Shown piece by piece: positions 6,111 to 7,569 of a stretch of 7,569 nucleotides of DNA. Made by a program: the position numbers and the translations under genes. Source of the stretch: Erythrobacter donghaensis (lineage in GTDB: Bacteria > Pseudomonadota > Alphaproteobacteria > Sphingomonadales > Sphingomonadaceae); contig NZ_LSJS01000323.1 of assembly GCF_001557325.1 (NCBI RefSeq), positions 1 through 7,569 of the forward strand, given 5' to 3'. The notes under the pieces are model-generated. The model was not told the DNA's origin. It did not search any database and saw only the letters and a list, made by a program, of their open reading frames with translations. Each line of letters starts with the position of its first letter. Positions within the stretch are counted from its first letter, which is position 1.

Positions 6111-6667
6111 ACCGCCCGCGTCAACCTAATGTCGATCTCGCGGCTCACGTAGGTCCATTCCTCGCTCGCGCGCAGCCGCACCAGCAGTTCGTCGAACAGC
6201 CCCTCGTGTTCGGGGGCGAATTCGAACCAGGTGAGGAAGTCGAAGGGCTCGCCCAAGTCGCGGCCGTGGTGGAGGCGGCGGGCGATCTGGGGCAGGTACT
6301 CCATCCCGATGCTCGTGTGCCGCGACTGCTCCTCATAGATCCGCCGCCGCTCGTCCTGCGCCAGCGCCCACCACGCCTCGCTCTTCGAGATCGGGATCAG
6401 CGCCGCGCGCCGCGCCTCGCCGCGCCCGAGCGGACTGCCGCGCGCCGACAGCTCGGAGAACTCCTCGCGCAAGGTATAGCGCAGGTGGCTGGCGACCCCG
6501 CACAGGCTCCACACCGGCGCGGGCGCCTCGGCAAACCCGCCCTGCCGCACGGTCAGCCCCTCAACCTCGGGCAGGCTCTCCCCCGCCAGCGTCGTCATGC
6601 CCGTCACCGCCCAGTCACCCCGGGCCCCGCCGTCGAAGGCATAGAGAACGCGCGCGCCATATGTCAT
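6107..6667 (-). CDS. Chlorite dismutase family (Cld-like) haem protein
   Basis: The product is 186 aa, the size of the short, dimeric Cld lineage (about 180-190 aa) rather than the longer coproheme decarboxylases. Seen: an N-terminal barrel half starting RVLYAFDGG, LIPISKSEAWWALAQDER (91-107), then SRHTSIGMEYLPQIARRL, and a C-terminal half FDFLTWFEF ... LLVRLRASEEWTYVSREI. His117 in the HTSIG block would be the proximal haem ligand and Arg130, 13 residues on, the distal arginine; that spacing is the one known in genuine chlorite dismutases, and Glu170 sits where the His-bonding Glu is expected. Cld turns chlorite into chloride and O2; many family members have no proven substrate, so catalytic chlorite use is only possible. 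The ATG at 6667 lacks a clear Shine-Dalgarno. The gene is convergent with the 94-aa gene and divergent from the EEP gene. The alignment is from memory. Confidence 0.85.
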   Translation of the reverse strand: MTYGARVLYAFDGGARGDWAVTGMTTLAGESLPEVEGLTVRQGGFAEAPAPVWSLCGVASHLRYTLREEFSELSARGSPLGRGEARRAALIPISKSEAWWALAQDERRRIYEEQSRHTSIGMEYLPQIARRLHHGRDLGEPFDFLTWFEFAPEHEGLFDELLVRLRASEEWTYVSREIDIRLTRAV

Positions 6668-6736
6668 GGCGCGAGGATGCGACGAACCGCGCCCCCGGCT
6701 CTATCGAATTAGCGCGGCGGCGGTTAGCTTGCGCCC
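6668..6736. promoter_or_regulatory. Divergent promoter region, Cld-like gene / EEP gene
   Basis: Only 69 bp separate the two start codons. An AT-richer patch, CGAATTAG (6705-6712), stands out in otherwise GC-rich DNA. TTAGCT (6724-6729) could be a -10 box for the plus-strand gene; its distance to the ATG at 6737 would put transcription start at or next to the start codon. No good -35 is visible, and neither gene has a Shine-Dalgarno here. Confidence 0.35.
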
Positions 6737-7462
6737 ATGCCCGACCCAGCGCCCCCGCCCGCCAGCACCTTCAAGGTGGCGAGCTACAACATCCACAAGG
6801 GGCTGGGCACCGACCGCCGCCGCGATCCGGCGCGGATCCTCAAGGTGCTCAGCGAGGTGGGGGCGGACGTGGTGTGCCTGCAGGAGGCGGATCTGCGCTT
6901 CGGCACCCGCGCCTCGGTGCTGCCGGGGTTCCTGATCGAGAGCCACACCGATTACGTCCCCGTGCCGCTCGACGTGCAGACGGATTCGATGGGCTGGCAC
7001 GGCAACGCGATCCTCGTGCGGCGCGGGATCGATGTCGAGAGCCACGACATCATCCACATCCCCTGCCTCGAGCCGCGCGGGGTGGTGACGGCAAGGCTGC
7101 GGGTGGGCGGGACGGCGCTGACCGTCTTCGGAATGCACCTCGACCTCTCGGGCCTGTGGCGCGTGCGGCAGGCCCGCACCATCGCCGCACTGGGCGAGGC
7201 GGCACGTGAGCAAGGCCCGGTGGTGCTGATGGGCGACCTCAACGAATGGCGCGCCGTCTCAGGGTGTTTTCGCGAGTTCGGGCGGCACTTCACCCTGCTC
7301 GACCCCGGCCCGAGCTTCCCTAGCCGCCGTCCCTTGGGGAGGCTCGACCGGATCATGCATTGCCAAGCGCTGGTAGCGCAGGACTGCGGCGTCCACCGCA
7401 GCGCGCTCGCGACGACCGCGTCGGATCACCTGCCGGTGTGGGCGGAGTTTTTATCGGGGTGA
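6737..7462 (+). CDS. Endonuclease/exonuclease/phosphatase (EEP) family protein
   Basis: The 241-aa protein has every hallmark of the DNase I-like metal-dependent phosphoesterase fold: SYNIHKG (Asn18), CLQEAD (Glu50, metal ligand), GMHLDLS (His134), MGDLNEW (Asp167, Asn169), LDRI (Asp204) and a final SDHLPV (Asp230-His231 catalytic pair). The family hydrolyses phosphodiester or phosphomonoester bonds in nucleic acids, lipids or inositol phosphates with Mg2+; the substrate cannot be told from sequence. The short form without signal peptide or membrane helix suggests a cytosolic enzyme. The first dozen residues (Pro/Ala-rich) precede the fold, and starting at the next in-frame Met would destroy it, so the ATG at 6737 is right. 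In related bacteria such genes often sit by phospholipase D/cardiolipin synthase genes, but the next gene is outside the window. The active site is complete. Confidence 0.92.
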   Translation: MPDPAPPPASTFKVASYNIHKGLGTDRRRDPARILKVLSEVGADVVCLQEADLRFGTRASVLPGFLIESHTDYVPVPLDVQTDSMGWHGNAILVRRGIDVESHDIIHIPCLEPRGVVTARLRVGGTALTVFGMHLDLSGLWRVRQARTIAALGEAAREQGPVVLMGDLNEWRAVSGCFREFGRHFTLLDPGPSFPSRRPLGRLDRIMHCQALVAQDCGVHRSALATTASDHLPVWAEFLSG

Positions 7463-7569
7463 GGGGCGGATGGCTGCTTTCGGGCGAAAGGCACGATGCG
7501 CTGAATGACCGGGAGTGGGTGGGAAAGCGAACGGCGGCTTTTGGGAGCAGCCGCTGCATTTCTCGTTGG
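7463..7569. repeat. Noncoding tail with two hairpins; possible dispersed intergenic repeat
   Basis: No convincing gene is present. Seen: a perfect CTTTCG-GG-CGAAAG palindrome (7477-7490) and a hairpin GCGGCT/AGCCGC (7534-7539 with 7549-7554, 9-base loop) separated by GACCGGGAGTGGGTGGGAAA. This 'CTTTCGGGCGAAAG ... TGACCG ... TGGGTGG-AAAGC' pattern resembles an intergenic motif I recall from sphingomonad genomes. A terminator role for the EEP gene is possible, but there is no T-run. Confidence 0.35.

Noticed and set aside
2262..6667. The YCII-family and Cld-like proteins, both of the dimeric alpha/beta-barrel superfamily, as parts of one system
   Set aside because: They share only a very common fold and are separated by putA and the 94-aa gene; nothing in the sequence links their roles.
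7353..7559. 68-codon minus-strand frame at the right end
   Set aside because: Ser/Pro-rich, overlaps the EEP 3' end and the noncoding tail, with no ribosome site or family resemblance.

Overview
The window is high-GC (about two thirds G+C by eye), densely packed bacterial DNA with strong G/C at third codon positions. The protein types (an RHH-less bifunctional PutA, TelA with a CitE-like lyase, YCII and chlorite-dismutase-fold proteins) fit an alphaproteobacterium. I infer Sphingomonadales, perhaps Erythrobacteraceae. That assignment rests on protein flavour and intergenic style only; there is no marker gene.

Layout, left to right. (1) Positions 1-2110, plus strand: the 3' part of a HpcH/HpaI (CitE-like) C-C bond lyase, then a TelA-family toxic-anion-resistance protein, then a 158-aa XpaC-like partner protein starting at GTG. 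This looks like the tail of a tellurite/stress (Ter-associated) operon whose other genes lie left of the window. (2) Positions 2111-2261: an intergenic block built from two strong hairpins that also pair with each other as a long imperfect inverted repeat, lying between convergent genes. (3) A minus-strand YCII-family protein (2262-2549), divergent from putA across about 150 bp. (4) putA (2697-5819), proline dehydrogenase plus P5C dehydrogenase with all key residues present, followed 6 bp later by a 94-aa uncharacterised protein (5826-6110). (5) A minus-strand chlorite-dismutase-family protein (6107-6667), convergent with the 94-aa gene and overlapping it by the 4 bases CTAG. (6) A divergent endonuclease/exonuclease/phosphatase (EEP) family protein (6737-7462), then about 107 bp of hairpin-rich noncoding DNA to the window end.

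Functionally the left block is probably envelope/metal-oxyanion stress related, the middle is proline catabolism to glutamate, and the right is a putative haem enzyme next to a metal-dependent phosphoesterase. I see no transposase, CRISPR array, tRNA or rRNA. Nothing here is clearly a brand-new system. The items most worth a second look are the chlorite-dismutase-like protein with an apparently intact His/Arg pair, the edge of the TelA/CitE-like cluster, and the small gene coupled to putA.
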